A stretch of DNA of 64,000 nt from Trichomonas vaginalis G3 (GCF_026262505.1 NC_067205.1:26355693-26419692), one strand, 5' to 3'. Counted from the first letter of the stretch, positions 55,191-63,914 are shown. Notes: a model not told the origin generated them from the letters alone. Numbers and translations are program-made.

Positions 55191-55982
55191 ATGTCAACAT
55201 TAGAGAACACAACAACTGCTATCGTTCATGAAGCCATAAATGAAGAATACGAATACATACAATATAACAAACAATTGAGACTCATTCGTTCAGTCAAAGA
55301 TGATATGTATCAAATGCAAAGTATAATGAACGCTCTTCGTTCTACAAAGCAAGCATATCATTGGTTTGAAAACCAACAGGCAAAAGAACTTTTAGAAGAA
55401 TTTCCTCATATGATTGCTTCCCTCGGAAAACCGAGGGAAGAGATTCCGTACGAAAATCGCAAGAATTTGGCACCTGGTTTGAAAGGTTATTATGTTCATA
55501 GACTTTTAGTAAATGCTGTAGCAATGTGGGCTTCACCTCGTTATGCTTGTTATATTTTCATGATGTTAGATGAACTATATAAAGCAGAACGTGGAGAGAT
55601 GGAAAAGAAACTTCAAGCAAAAGATGAAGTCATTGAATCCAAAGACAAAAGCATACAGAAAAGAATACCACGTTCAGTACCAAAAGGAAAGGAAAAGAGT
55701 TATAAGTATATGATTTATACTGAAGAGTTGGAGAAAGAAGAAGATAGAGATATGGTTATGTTGCATTTAGTCAGAAGAAACAACAAAAGCTTTTACGACC
55801 TTGCTAAAATATATAAATCTGACAGAAACTGGTTCTATCGTGAAAACTTACCGATTTCAATGACACCGAATGAGCAAATAAAAGAAATTGTCAAAAATAC
55901 TCTTCCTCAAACACACTATGACATCAAAGGTTGCACAATACTTACCTTCAAAGAAGACTTAACATTACTGAAGAAAAAATAA
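55191..55982 (+). CDS. KilA-N / DUF3627-like protein, 263 aa
   Basis: Whole member of the KilA-N family. Residues 1-70 form an N-terminal region with EYEYIQYNKQLRLIRSVKDD. The KilA-N core YYVHRLLVNAVAMWASPRYA, CYIFMMLDE lies around 104-132. A coiled linker (LYKAERGEMEKKLQAKDEVI) leads to a DUF3627-like C-terminal domain (KYMIYTEELEKEEDRDMVM, DLAKIYKSDRNWFYR, DIKGCTILTFKED). It probably binds DNA and regulates transcription or replication, by analogy with poxvirus and phage relatives. A perfect hairpin at 55417-55440 lies inside the coding sequence. The long T-rich leader matches those of 34319 and 35018. Confidence 0.78.
   Translation: MSTLENTTTAIVHEAINEEYEYIQYNKQLRLIRSVKDDMYQMQSIMNALRSTKQAYHWFENQQAKELLEEFPHMIASLGKPREEIPYENRKNLAPGLKGYYVHRLLVNAVAMWASPRYACYIFMMLDELYKAERGEMEKKLQAKDEVIESKDKSIQKRIPRSVPKGKEKSYKYMIYTEELEKEEDRDMVMLHLVRRNNKSFYDLAKIYKSDRNWFYRENLPISMTPNEQIKEIVKNTLPQTHYDIKGCTILTFKEDLTLLKKK
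55417..55440. repeat. Perfect 10-bp-arm hairpin inside the KilA-N gene
   Basis: CTTCCCTCGG, AAAA, CCGAGGGAAG. The same place in A2 (35244-35267) has CTACCCGAGG, AAAA, CCGCGGGTAG, so both arms have changed together. Confidence 0.8.
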
Positions 55983-56069
55983 CAGAATATTTCGATAACT
56001 TCAAAGAGGAAGAATGAAGTCACGACAACATTAACGAAGAAGTCACGACAACATTAACGAAGAGAGAAT

Positions 56070-56134
56070 GAGGTGAAAAAAAGACCCAAAGGGTCAGAGC
56101 CGCAAAGCGGCTAGGTGATATCTCACCTCTTCAC
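56070..56134. repeat. Palindrome unit (core GGTGATATCTCACC) with inserted double hairpin 5
   Basis: AGGTGAAAAAAA, then hairpins GACCCAAAGGGTC (56083-56095) and GCCGCAAAGCGGC (56099-56111), then the core at 56113-56126 and TCTTCACC. A double-hairpin element has landed within a palindrome unit, giving a relative age for the two repeat types. Confidence 0.75.
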
Positions 56135-56151
56135 CAAAAATATATTTTTGG

Positions 56152-56625
56152 TTAAATAGCTTCAGGGTCAATTTCTTCAACCATTTCACTTCCTTCGTCA
56201 ATGTCAATTGAAGCTTCTTCAACCTTTGGTAAGAACTTTTGTATAACATCTTTGTTCGTTATTGTCTTCAGAGATGAAGGATAATATTTCACAGATGTTT
56301 CACCCTTCTTATATTCTTTCTGTTCGGAAAGATTCATAGCAATACTGAAGAAGTCAATGTTGGAGTTCTTTATGACAGTATAGTGTGTATCTTTGACATT
56401 CACGAAGAAACCCTTTTGTTTCAAAACTACTGCTAACTCTTGTGAAGTATAACGTTTGCGGTCAATGACGATAGCTAATGGTCTGACATACTGACCAAAC
56501 TTAGATTCTTTCACAAACTTCTTGTTAAAGATAACATTAACGTTTGAAGCATTATTGAACTCATTCTTGATGGCAGTAGCGAGAGCATTGTATGAAAAGA
56601 ACTTGCAATCTTGCATGTGTTTCAT
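56152..56625 (-). CDS. Conserved small protein next to polymerase, 157 aa (family B)
   Basis: Opens MKHMQDCKFFSYNALATAIK and contains KFGQYVRPLAIVIDRKRYTS and GFFVNVKDTHYTVIKN. The tail is acidic (SIDIDEGSEMVEEIDPEAI). It is divergent from the polymerase gene across a 91-bp AT-rich spacer. The tail and a short central segment resemble the family A protein at 7220-7645. A role in replication is plausible from position only. Confidence 0.55.
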   Translation of the reverse strand: MKHMQDCKFFSYNALATAIKNEFNNASNVNVIFNKKFVKESKFGQYVRPLAIVIDRKRYTSQELAVVLKQKGFFVNVKDTHYTVIKNSNIDFFSIAMNLSEQKEYKKGETSVKYYPSSLKTITNKDVIQKFLPKVEEASIDIDEGSEMVEEIDPEAI

Positions 56626-56716
56626 TAAAATAAAAATATTAAATTATTTTGAAAAATAACTTAAAAAAAATCTAATCTAATTTTTTCAAAAAATATTTTT
56701 TTATTTCCTACTAAAG

Positions 56717-59700
56717 ATGTATCGGAAGTTGTCTAAGTTAGAACACTCGGAAATAAAACAACTTCTTACAGAAGCTAATATAGATGTTGCAAAGCATTAC
56801 GCAACAAACAAAAAAGCACTCGCTGACTTCATTAAAGACTATAATGGTGCAATAAGTTATGATAGAATTCATGAGTTCATAAAGCCGCAACGCGGCGAGG
56901 ACGAAGTCCATGCAAGAGCATTTCCTTTAAATGACATTGCTATTGACTTATATCATAGACGTTCAGTACCTCATGAAGTAAGAAGAGAGATGTTTGACAT
57001 AACAAATGCAAACGTTGGTGAAACAAGAAGAGCTGTACCTCATGAAGTAAGAAGAGAGATGTTTGACATAACAAAGCCGCATGACGGCGCGGGCGTAGCC
57101 CATGCAAACGTTGGTGAAACACGAAAGAGAGATGACACACTGAAACAACAGAGAAGAGAGATGTTTAAAAGTGCTATAGAACAAGTTCGCAAAGCTAACG
57201 ATGTCATTCGTTCCATTGACGACAAACCAAAAGAAGGTGAGAGATGGTTAAAGAAAGATGAAGAGAATAGGAAGAGAAATGTGAAGTCAGGCAATAGACT
57301 CATTGACTTTAACATCGAAGCTTTAGATGAACCAAACAGAGACTACTTACACAAACATTTCGGTAAGGTTTTCATGAGACTCTTAGAGAAAATTAAAATA
57401 AACTCGCAACAGAGATGGATGGTATGTTATAAACTTGGTGGAAAGTATGAATGTTCTACGTTAAACCTCAATAATATTGGAACATTACTACATCAGCTCT
57501 TGAAGGAGAACTTTATATCAGAGATAGAAGCAAATGCTGCAGGTATTGTTGAAATGCACTATGACTTCTTCTTGACAAACATAAAGAATCTTACCGAAAT
57601 AAAGATGTATGATTTAACAGAATATGAAGGCTTAACGATGTCAGATGTAAAGAAAGGCAAACCAAAAAAGAGACCATATAGAGATGAAAGCACACTGACA
57701 AATGACCAGAAAGCCATTTTGGAAGCTCTTAAGCAAACAGGAAACCCAGCACTTATAGAAAGCTTTTGGAAAGATAATGGTGAAAAGAAGTTTTATAAGA
57801 AGAGAAGCGGTCAGTTCTGGAAGTATCTTTGCACATTACCTATAAATCTTGAACGCTACCAAATCTTCAATGAACTGAACAAAAGAACTGCAACACTTAT
57901 GACAGAGGACAATTGTTTCGTTTATGCTTGCATTCAGGCTGGAGTAAATGAAGAAACTATTGACCACATGAGAGAAGTCATTCGTGTTAGAGACTTTCCT
58001 CAAAGTAAAGTACAAGAAATTTCCGATTCAACAGGTATAGCATTTAATGTTACCATTGGTTATTTCAATGACTCAAGACATAATGAAATAAAGAGATATA
58101 TACCAAAAGAATGCGAAACTGTTAGAACTATTGACTTACTTCTTGTTGAAGACCACTACATGCTAAATGAAAGATTACCAATGACAACATACTTCATTCG
58201 AAACTATATAGAAATCTTGAAGGAGTGTGGTGGAATGAACATTGAGAAACAGATGAAGATTTATACAAAGAGAGAAGATAAATATGTAGTTCGTTATGAT
58301 AGAACAACACCGCTATGGGATGTTATGAAAACATTGTGGGAGTGCAAATATTTCGAACCTATTTCTTATGGAGAACTTTTCACATATACTACTGACTTAT
58401 ATAAACAGAACCTTGCACCATTTAAAGATTTGACATATGCTCCAAAGTATTGTGTACAACTGAAGAAGAAAGCAGAGTCAAAAGAAGTAAATAAAGCTAA
58501 ATGTAAATTCATTCCTGAGCACGTTTTCTTTGCTGACTTTGAGTGTAGCACAGACGGCTTTCATAAAGCTTTTAACATCTGTTATGACAGTGAAGATGGT
58601 TCAGTGAGTGAAAGCATTTGGGGTCAAAACTGTGCAACAGAATTTTTGGAAAGACTTCCTGACAAGAGTTTAATATATTTCCACAACCTCAGTTATGACA
58701 TAAACTTCATCTTAAGACACATGACAGAAGTGAAAGGAACTCCCATCATTAAAGGTTCACGAACAATGCAAATAACTGGTTTATATAAAGGACGGGCAAT
58801 TATTATAAAAGACTCTTACAGTGTTATAAATAAGAAGCTTAAACTATTTCCTGCTATGTTTAACTTACAAACAGGACCGAAAGAAGTATTTCCATATAAC
58901 TACTACAGCAGTGTTTTGTTAGCAAATGACAACAGAACTGGTGTCATTTCTGAAGCATGTAAGTTTATCCATGATGCAGATACATTCATGAAAAACATAG
59001 ATTCCATCAAAGGTTGCAGAATAGATGAAAACCACTTCGACTTAGAAAAATATAGCACGTTTTACTGCAAACAAGATGTAAGAATTTTAAGAGAAGGTTT
59101 TGTAAAGTTCCGCAATGACTTATTGAAAGAGTTTGATTTAAACGTTTATGACTACGTTAGTATTTGTTCTATTGCTAACAAATTGTTTGAGAACAGAGTA
59201 TACTTCCCGAATGGAAATCTTTATGACCTCTCAAATAAACCAAGAGAATTTATTTCGAGATGCATTCAAGGTGGAAGATGTATGTTGTCAGATAACATGA
59301 AACAAAAGAGCAAAAAGAAACTCATTGCTGACTTCGACACTGTTTCATTATATCCTTCAGCTATAGCAAGACTTTATACTTTAGAAGGTATTCCAAAAGT
59401 ATTGAAGGAAGAAATGTTAAGCACAGAGTATCTCATGAGACATTTATTCGATGATGACCAAAAGGAACCCATTGGTGAAAAGTTTATGTCTGGCTTCTTT
59501 GTTCTCATTAAGATAACAGAGATTGGTATACCCAGACACTTTCATTTAATAGTTTGCGACCCTGAACTAAATCCAGAACTTAACGTTCCAAGAAGTTCAA
59601 ACACTTGCTGTCTCATGTATGTTGACCATATAACATTACAAGACCTCATAAAATATCAATGTGTCAAATGTGAAGTGTTGCAAGGATACTATTACGATGG

Positions 59701-60592
59701 AAACAGAGATATGAGAATAAGAGATGAAGTAAAGAAGTTGTTTGAGTTAAGGTTAAAGTATAAGAAAGAAGGAAACCCCTTACAAGAAATTATAAAACTC
59801 ATTCTGAACAGCATTTATGGCAAAACTATTCTATCTCCTATTGAGTCAAAAATAACCATAGTAAATGACAAAGATGCTATAAGATATGCTATAAGAAATT
59901 ACAACCATATAGTGAAGTTCGAAGGTTTGGATGGTTCAGATAAAACTATTTTCAAGCTAACGAAAAGCATTTGCAGACACTTTAACTTCTGTCCACTTGG
60001 TGTTAATATTCTGTCTATGTCAAAACGTATTATGAATGAAGTATTCTGTACTGCTGAAGATATGGGTCTTCAAATCTTTTACCAGGATACCGACAGTATG
60101 CACTTATATAATGAAGACATACCAAAGCTTGCAGCAGAGTTTAAGAAGAGATATGGTCGCGAACTTATAGGAAAGAACCTTGGTCAATTTCATAGCGACT
60201 TTGCAGAAATAACACCTGGAAAACAAAGTTTAGCTTATAAAAGTATTTTCTGTGGAAAGAAGACCTACATAGACTTACTCACTAACGATTTAAATGAAGT
60301 TGCATTTCACTGCAGAATGAAAGGCGTGAAGCAAGATGTTATTGCTTTAACCGCTAATGAAATGTTTCCTGAAGCTATACAATGCTATTACAATGAAGAT
60401 AAGAACATTCACATACCTGTTGGAACATATGACAAAGACTCTGAGTTCAGTTTAATGAAACTTTACAAAGCACTTTATGATGGTCAAGAGATTGCATTCG
60501 ACTTATGTAAGTCATGTCAACCTTGCTTTGCTGAAAAGTTCAACTTTTCAATAACGACTAAAACAAGCTTTATTCGTAAGTTGAAGTTCTGA
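56717..60592 (+). CDS. polB: Protein-primed type B DNA polymerase of family B, 1291 aa
   Basis: Whole polymerase with proofreading. Exonuclease motifs: FADFEC (Exo I, Asp/Glu at 607-609), YFHNLSYDINF (Exo II, about 654-664) and YCKQDVRIL (Exo III, 783-791). Palm motifs: DFDTVSLYPS (A, 872-881), KLILNSIYGK (B, 1027-1036) and YQDTDS (C, 1122-1127). The long N-terminal region (about 600 residues) has a tandem repeat VPHEVRREMFDIT (84-96 and 107-119), a DNCFVYACIQAG ... EDHYMLNE block (398-485) that looks OTU-protease-like, and presumably the terminal-protein part. Two 27-bp hairpin elements are inserted in frame near the start. The leader is TTTTTTTATTTCCTACTAAAG. Confidence 0.9.
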   Translation: MYRKLSKLEHSEIKQLLTEANIDVAKHYATNKKALADFIKDYNGAISYDRIHEFIKPQRGEDEVHARAFPLNDIAIDLYHRRSVPHEVRREMFDITNANVGETRRAVPHEVRREMFDITKPHDGAGVAHANVGETRKRDDTLKQQRREMFKSAIEQVRKANDVIRSIDDKPKEGERWLKKDEENRKRNVKSGNRLIDFNIEALDEPNRDYLHKHFGKVFMRLLEKIKINSQQRWMVCYKLGGKYECSTLNLNNIGTLLHQLLKENFISEIEANAAGIVEMHYDFFLTNIKNLTEIKMYDLTEYEGLTMSDVKKGKPKKRPYRDESTLTNDQKAILEALKQTGNPALIESFWKDNGEKKFYKKRSGQFWKYLCTLPINLERYQIFNELNKRTATLMTEDNCFVYACIQAGVNEETIDHMREVIRVRDFPQSKVQEISDSTGIAFNVTIGYFNDSRHNEIKRYIPKECETVRTIDLLLVEDHYMLNERLPMTTYFIRNYIEILKECGGMNIEKQMKIYTKREDKYVVRYDRTTPLWDVMKTLWECKYFEPISYGELFTYTTDLYKQNLAPFKDLTYAPKYCVQLKKKAESKEVNKAKCKFIPEHVFFADFECSTDGFHKAFNICYDSEDGSVSESIWGQNCATEFLERLPDKSLIYFHNLSYDINFILRHMTEVKGTPIIKGSRTMQITGLYKGRAIIIKDSYSVINKKLKLFPAMFNLQTGPKEVFPYNYYSSVLLANDNRTGVISEACKFIHDADTFMKNIDSIKGCRIDENHFDLEKYSTFYCKQDVRILREGFVKFRNDLLKEFDLNVYDYVSICSIANKLFENRVYFPNGNLYDLSNKPREFISRCIQGGRCMLSDNMKQKSKKKLIADFDTVSLYPSAIARLYTLEGIPKVLKEEMLSTEYLMRHLFDDDQKEPIGEKFMSGFFVLIKITEIGIPRHFHLIVCDPELNPELNVPRSSNTCCLMYVDHITLQDLIKYQCVKCEVLQGYYYDGNRDMRIRDEVKKLFELRLKYKKEGNPLQEIIKLILNSIYGKTILSPIESKITIVNDKDAIRYAIRNYNHIVKFEGLDGSDKTIFKLTKSICRHFNFCPLGVNILSMSKRIMNEVFCTAEDMGLQIFYQDTDSMHLYNEDIPKLAAEFKKRYGRELIGKNLGQFHSDFAEITPGKQSLAYKSIFCGKKTYIDLLTNDLNEVAFHCRMKGVKQDVIALTANEMFPEAIQCYYNEDKNIHIPVGTYDKDSEFSLMKLYKALYDGQEIAFDLCKSCQPCFAEKFNFSITTKTSFIRKLKF
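56884..56909. repeat. Double-hairpin element 6 (in frame in polymerase gene)
   Basis: GCCGCAACGCGGC (56884-56896) and GGACGAAGTCC (56899-56909), followed by ATG; 27 bp in total counting the final A. Encodes KPQRGEDEVH-type residues. Confidence 0.85.
57076..57101. repeat. Double-hairpin element 7 (in frame in polymerase gene, with empty site beside it)
   Basis: GCCGCATGACGGC (57076-57088) and GGGCGTAGCCC (57091-57101). The gene segment around it is tandemly duplicated. The first copy (about 56969-57030) reads ACAAATGCAAACG where the second reads ACAAA, 27 extra bases, TGCAAACG. Confidence 0.9.
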
Positions 60593-60598
60593 GGTCAT

Positions 60599-60623
60599 GG
60601 GCTTCGCCCTTGCCGCTAGCGGC
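60599..60623. repeat. Double-hairpin element 8 (intergenic)
   Basis: GGGCTTCGCCC (60599-60609) and GCCGCTAGCGGC (60612-60623), between the polymerase stop and the convergent 60678 gene, with GAGGTCAT on both sides at a short distance (about 60592 and 60641). Confidence 0.8.
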
Positions 60624-60677
60624 TTATTTTTGTCAGCAATGAGGTCATTCGTGATAAAAATAAAGCTAGCGTAGATT

Positions 60678-61535
60678 TTACAATACTGCGATGGTAGAGT
60701 TTAAGAGTTGTGCTTCAATGTAGAGACAGTCCTTCCCATCTGGAGGCAAGAACACTGGACATTTATGGTCATGAGTGGAGAACATGTCTATCCAAAACTC
60801 ACGATTGAAGCCAGTTAATTTATAGTATTTAGGGTTAGGAAGTGGTGAAGTTCTTGTATGACCAATGAACTCATTTTCAACGCCTTTGGCTATATTAGAG
60901 TAAAGTATTGCTTGCTTTCTATCCCAAATGCCAGGTGTTACAATCTTTGAAAATTCATTTTTCCTCGGAAGCATTGCATCATAATTGAAAACATTCTTAA
61001 AATCATCACTTGGTTCGGAGATTTGAAATCTTATACGTAATGGATTTTCTTTCTTTTTAGCGACTTCATTGAATGGTGAGAATACAATGAATTGACAGTC
61101 ATGTGTTCCATCTTCATTTTCATTAAATTCATAATGAAAGTCTATAAGTTGTGGCTGACTACCTTCTTCCTTCAGTTGTGCAAGAAACTCACGTAAAGGC
61201 TGTAAAGTTTGTACTTCAATGTTGAACTTTTTCTCGAACATCTCATTAAATGAAATCATACATTGCAACAATGTTGTATCGTCTTTAAAGTATTTGTATA
61301 TGTGAATGTTTTGGGCGCTTAAAGACTGTTCGTCATTTTCTATCTCGACTTGAAGTATAAAGTCAACCTTTCTGAAAGCACGTGTTATATACATAGATGT
61401 TATGCCAATGTACTTCTCTTCATTTATGTTCACAATCCAGTCTGTTGGAAACTTAAACGTTACTCTGTTCCCCTTTATTTTGACGTCAGGGTTTTCACTA
61501 CTGAACGCAACAGATAAAGGTATTTGTCTATACAT
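60678..61535 (-). CDS. Family B member of the g286 structural-type family (second), 285 aa
   Basis: Opens MYRQIPLSVAFSSENPDVKI. It has the family's N-terminal line FKFPTDWIVNI, then KYIGITSMYITRAFR, and near the C terminus KYYKLTGFNREFWIDMFST and DCLYIEAQLLNST, which occupy the place of the YEPP ... DFQVWFTT ... LELSFIY strands in family A. Similarity is weak but the layout agrees. It lies beside the polymerase, like its A counterpart. The frame is whole; probable virion protein. Confidence 0.6.
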   Translation of the reverse strand: MYRQIPLSVAFSSENPDVKIKGNRVTFKFPTDWIVNINEEKYIGITSMYITRAFRKVDFILQVEIENDEQSLSAQNIHIYKYFKDDTTLLQCMISFNEMFEKKFNIEVQTLQPLREFLAQLKEEGSQPQLIDFHYEFNENEDGTHDCQFIVFSPFNEVAKKKENPLRIRFQISEPSDDFKNVFNYDAMLPRKNEFSKIVTPGIWDRKQAILYSNIAKGVENEFIGHTRTSPLPNPKYYKLTGFNREFWIDMFSTHDHKCPVFLPPDGKDCLYIEAQLLNSTIAVL

Positions 61536-61559
61536 TTAGTTTGGATAAAAATAAACCAT

Positions 61560-61832
61560 TTACTCTTTCTTTGCTTCAGCTTCCTTTGCTTTTTGTTCTT
61601 CCTTTGCTTTTGCTTCTTCTCTAGCTTTTTTCGCCAGCAAACGTGGGTTCTTCTGTCTTCCAGCAGCTAATGCAGCTAGTTGTTTTTCACTAAGTTTTCT
61701 CTTTGGTCTCTCTGGCTTTTGTTCTTGTTTTTGTTCCTTCAGTTCGGATAAAATTTGCTCGCGAATTTCTTTCTTCAATGCTTCAACATCTATGACCCCT
61801 TGGGTCTTGTCCATATGACTTGTCTGAGTCAT
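61560..61832 (-). CDS. Small very basic protein, 90 aa
   Basis: Opens MTQTSHMDKTQGVIDVEALK, then helical KKEIREQILSELKEQKQEQK, a LSEKQLAALAAGRQKNPRLL core and a Lys/Glu/Ala repeat tail (AREEAKAKEEQKAKEAEA). High charge and likely helix suit a DNA-condensing core protein or a coiled-coil scaffold. No family is recognised. Divergent from 61878. Confidence 0.55.
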   Translation of the reverse strand: MTQTSHMDKTQGVIDVEALKKEIREQILSELKEQKQEQKPERPKRKLSEKQLAALAAGRQKNPRLLAKKAREEAKAKEEQKAKEAEAKKE

Positions 61833-61877
61833 TTGACTGTAGATAAAAAACTAACTTAAAACTTTAACCGATGTAAA

Positions 61878-62312
61878 ATGAGCTTGTCAAAATCAGAGCG
61901 AGAGTCTATTATATTAAATGACGCAAGAGGAATACAACATCCTTTCTATTACGTAAGTCAGAGTAAAGATGGTAAAATATACGTAAGAAAAAGAAAGGTA
62001 CCATTAGCGAATGCAGAGAGCGACAACATTAAGGTGCATGGCAAGGGTGAAGTCCACGAAGCCCATATAAAACCTTCTGTTCAAACTGAGCCACCAAAAG
62101 AACAAGAAGAAAAGAAGCCAGATGTACTTTCAATAACGAACCAAGAGCTTATTGCAAAGTTCGTGAATTTCATTGAAAAACAAACCGAGTCAAAGAACCC
62201 TGACCCGCCAGTGAAAGAAGTTGAGACAAAAGAGAATGTACAGTTCATTGAAAATGTCAAGAAACAACTTCCACCACGAATGCCAAGAAGAAGAGTGAGA
62301 ATAATGAAGTAA
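61878..62312 (+). CDS. Conserved small Maverick protein, 144 aa
   Basis: Opens MSLSKSERESIILNDARGIQ and contains YYVSQSKDGKIYVRKRKVPL, homologous to the broken A2 gene at 28464-29092 (LTDEEKNSIIESARSG, KVTFHKNGTASISKKK). A Pro/Glu-rich linker, a helix (ELIAKFVNFIEKQTESK) and a basic end PPRMPRRRVRIMK follow. A degenerate hairpin element lies in frame at 62033-62056. It immediately precedes the capsid gene (27 bp). Possibly a capsid-associated or packaging protein. Confidence 0.6.
   Translation: MSLSKSERESIILNDARGIQHPFYYVSQSKDGKIYVRKRKVPLANAESDNIKVHGKGEVHEAHIKPSVQTEPPKEQEEKKPDVLSITNQELIAKFVNFIEKQTESKNPDPPVKEVETKENVQFIENVKKQLPPRMPRRRVRIMK
62033..62056. repeat. Degenerate double-hairpin element 9 (in frame in 61878 gene)
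   Basis: GGTGCATGGCAAGGGTGAAG followed by TCCAC keeps the spacing of the other elements (compare GGC, AA, GGGCGAAGCCC), but the arms no longer pair fully. It looks like an old copy. Confidence 0.45.
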
Positions 62313-62339
62313 ATAGATATTTTTATCTGAAGTAAATAC
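62313..62339 (+). promoter_or_regulatory. Promoter-like leader of the major capsid gene
   Basis: ATATTTTTATCTGAAGTAAA lies just before the ATG at 62340. It fits the common pattern TTTTTAT, 6-12 bases, TAAA, ATG. Confidence 0.5.
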
Positions 62340-63914
62340 ATGCAGAACGAACAGTTAAACGAATTTACTCCAGCAGAGCATATTCATCAGATTCGCTCAT
62401 ATTTCGATATCATAGACAATGCAGTTCAAATTGGTGACACTAATAGAAAATATTCTGACGCAAAGATTCCATCACAACCTGGAACTGCTAAAGATAACAC
62501 ATGGGTAACATTCAATCTCTCACCTCCTGGTGAAAATATGTTGGACCTTTACAATACATTCATTACGTATAAAATGGAAGGTCAATTTATTGTAGATAAA
62601 GAAATTGGTTCAGGTTCCAATAAAACAAACCCACCAGGATTTTGGATTGGTTTCGATGACGCTTTCTATGCAGTTGCTGGATATCAAATCCTTGCAAATG
62701 GTCGTATCGTATATTCTCAAGACAACGCAAGAGAAGAAGCATATATAACTTCAAACTCACAAACTACCGAACAAATAAAGAAAGTAGATGTTTTTTCAAA
62801 GACTCGACATGAAGATGTATGGAGTCATTCGGGAACATGCAGAACAGGACAAATTGTTAGTGGTCCAATTACAGCAGGAAAATCATTTGATTTTAAGCTT
62901 CGTTTAAGAATTCCTGTTAGAAGATTCCTTCCATTAGAAGCTATTCGATTTATTCCAGCTTTTGCAGGAAACATTCAGCTTAAAGTAAAGTTCAGTAGCG
63001 ACGCCTTACAATGCACATCTATATCTGTAAATGATATCATTGCTTTCAATCCAACTCTTAAAGTTGCATTTGCTTCAGATTCAAATCCACCGACAAATAA
63101 ATTTGTTCCATGGAATGAACCATTCACTATGATAACGAAGGCAGTAGAAGCTAGTGGAACAGTTACTATTACAACTGTAAACCAGCAACTATTTCGAACA
63201 AAGATGGATTTTAATGAATGTTTCATTCATCCAAAGTCATTCTCTTTAGACCCTAACATTTATACAGAACTTGTAGAACATTATACAAACGAGGCTTTAT
63301 GTTTTCCTGTTAAAGTTATGGATTGGATTCCTATGGACGGTTCATTCTCAAAGAATACAGATAGTTCAAGTGCAACATTTACAGCAGCTTATACGCCTAT
63401 TAATGTTAAAAGTATTTGGGCACTATTTAGAAAGAAAGACAACTATTATGTTAATTTTGAGAACCCTAAGTTTAAATATCTTCAGCTTTCCATGGGAGCT
63501 TATGGAAATATGCCTGCAGAACCTGAAAAATCATATGGACCTGTATTTTATGAAATGGTTGCGAACGCTTGCAATACAAACAATGATATGATTGGATTTA
63601 ATGAAGATGTTATGAGGTCATTGGTGGATGATGGTAGTGTGGAACATAAATGGGATAGCTATGACAACACACATTTCTTATGTGGTTTTCCAACAGAAGT
63701 GGACTTTTGCTTCCAGCAAGGTCAAACATCTACTGCTCCAATAACATACAAATTGTCTGTTAAAGGACCTATTGAACTAGCAACTGAAAACGTACCAAAG
63801 CCACTTATTGGATTTATGAGGGATTGTTGCTTTGCAATACAAGTAAGACAGTCAGGCATACCAATAATAAGACTTGACGACTATAACTTAGCCACGGACG
63901 ACAGTGAGGAATAA
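62340..63914 (+). CDS. Major capsid protein, double-jelly-roll type, 524 aa (family B)
   Basis: Shell protein of the presumed virion, whole. Landmarks: the N-terminal IRSYFDIIDNAVQIGDTNRK region, DNTWVTFNLSPPGENMLDLY, GYQILANGRIVYSQDNAREE, then KLRLRIPVRRFLPLEAIRFI at about 189-208 and AFAGNIQLKVKFSS. This is the same strand-helix pattern as in the family A capsid (LKLRVPLSSFLIFRFLRYLP). SLDPNIYTELVEHYTNEALC matches MLDPDISNALAAKYIAVPL. The length is normal for Polinton capsid proteins. No breaks are seen. Confidence 0.85.
   Translation: MQNEQLNEFTPAEHIHQIRSYFDIIDNAVQIGDTNRKYSDAKIPSQPGTAKDNTWVTFNLSPPGENMLDLYNTFITYKMEGQFIVDKEIGSGSNKTNPPGFWIGFDDAFYAVAGYQILANGRIVYSQDNAREEAYITSNSQTTEQIKKVDVFSKTRHEDVWSHSGTCRTGQIVSGPITAGKSFDFKLRLRIPVRRFLPLEAIRFIPAFAGNIQLKVKFSSDALQCTSISVNDIIAFNPTLKVAFASDSNPPTNKFVPWNEPFTMITKAVEASGTVTITTVNQQLFRTKMDFNECFIHPKSFSLDPNIYTELVEHYTNEALCFPVKVMDWIPMDGSFSKNTDSSSATFTAAYTPINVKSIWALFRKKDNYYVNFENPKFKYLQLSMGAYGNMPAEPEKSYGPVFYEMVANACNTNNDMIGFNEDVMRSLVDDGSVEHKWDSYDNTHFLCGFPTEVDFCFQQGQTSTAPITYKLSVKGPIELATENVPKPLIGFMRDCCFAIQVRQSGIPIIRLDDYNLATDDSEE

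Noticed and set aside
60599-60623. Double hairpins as bacterial-type transcription terminators
   Set aside because: Most copies lie inside open genes and are not followed by T runs, and the host is a eukaryote.
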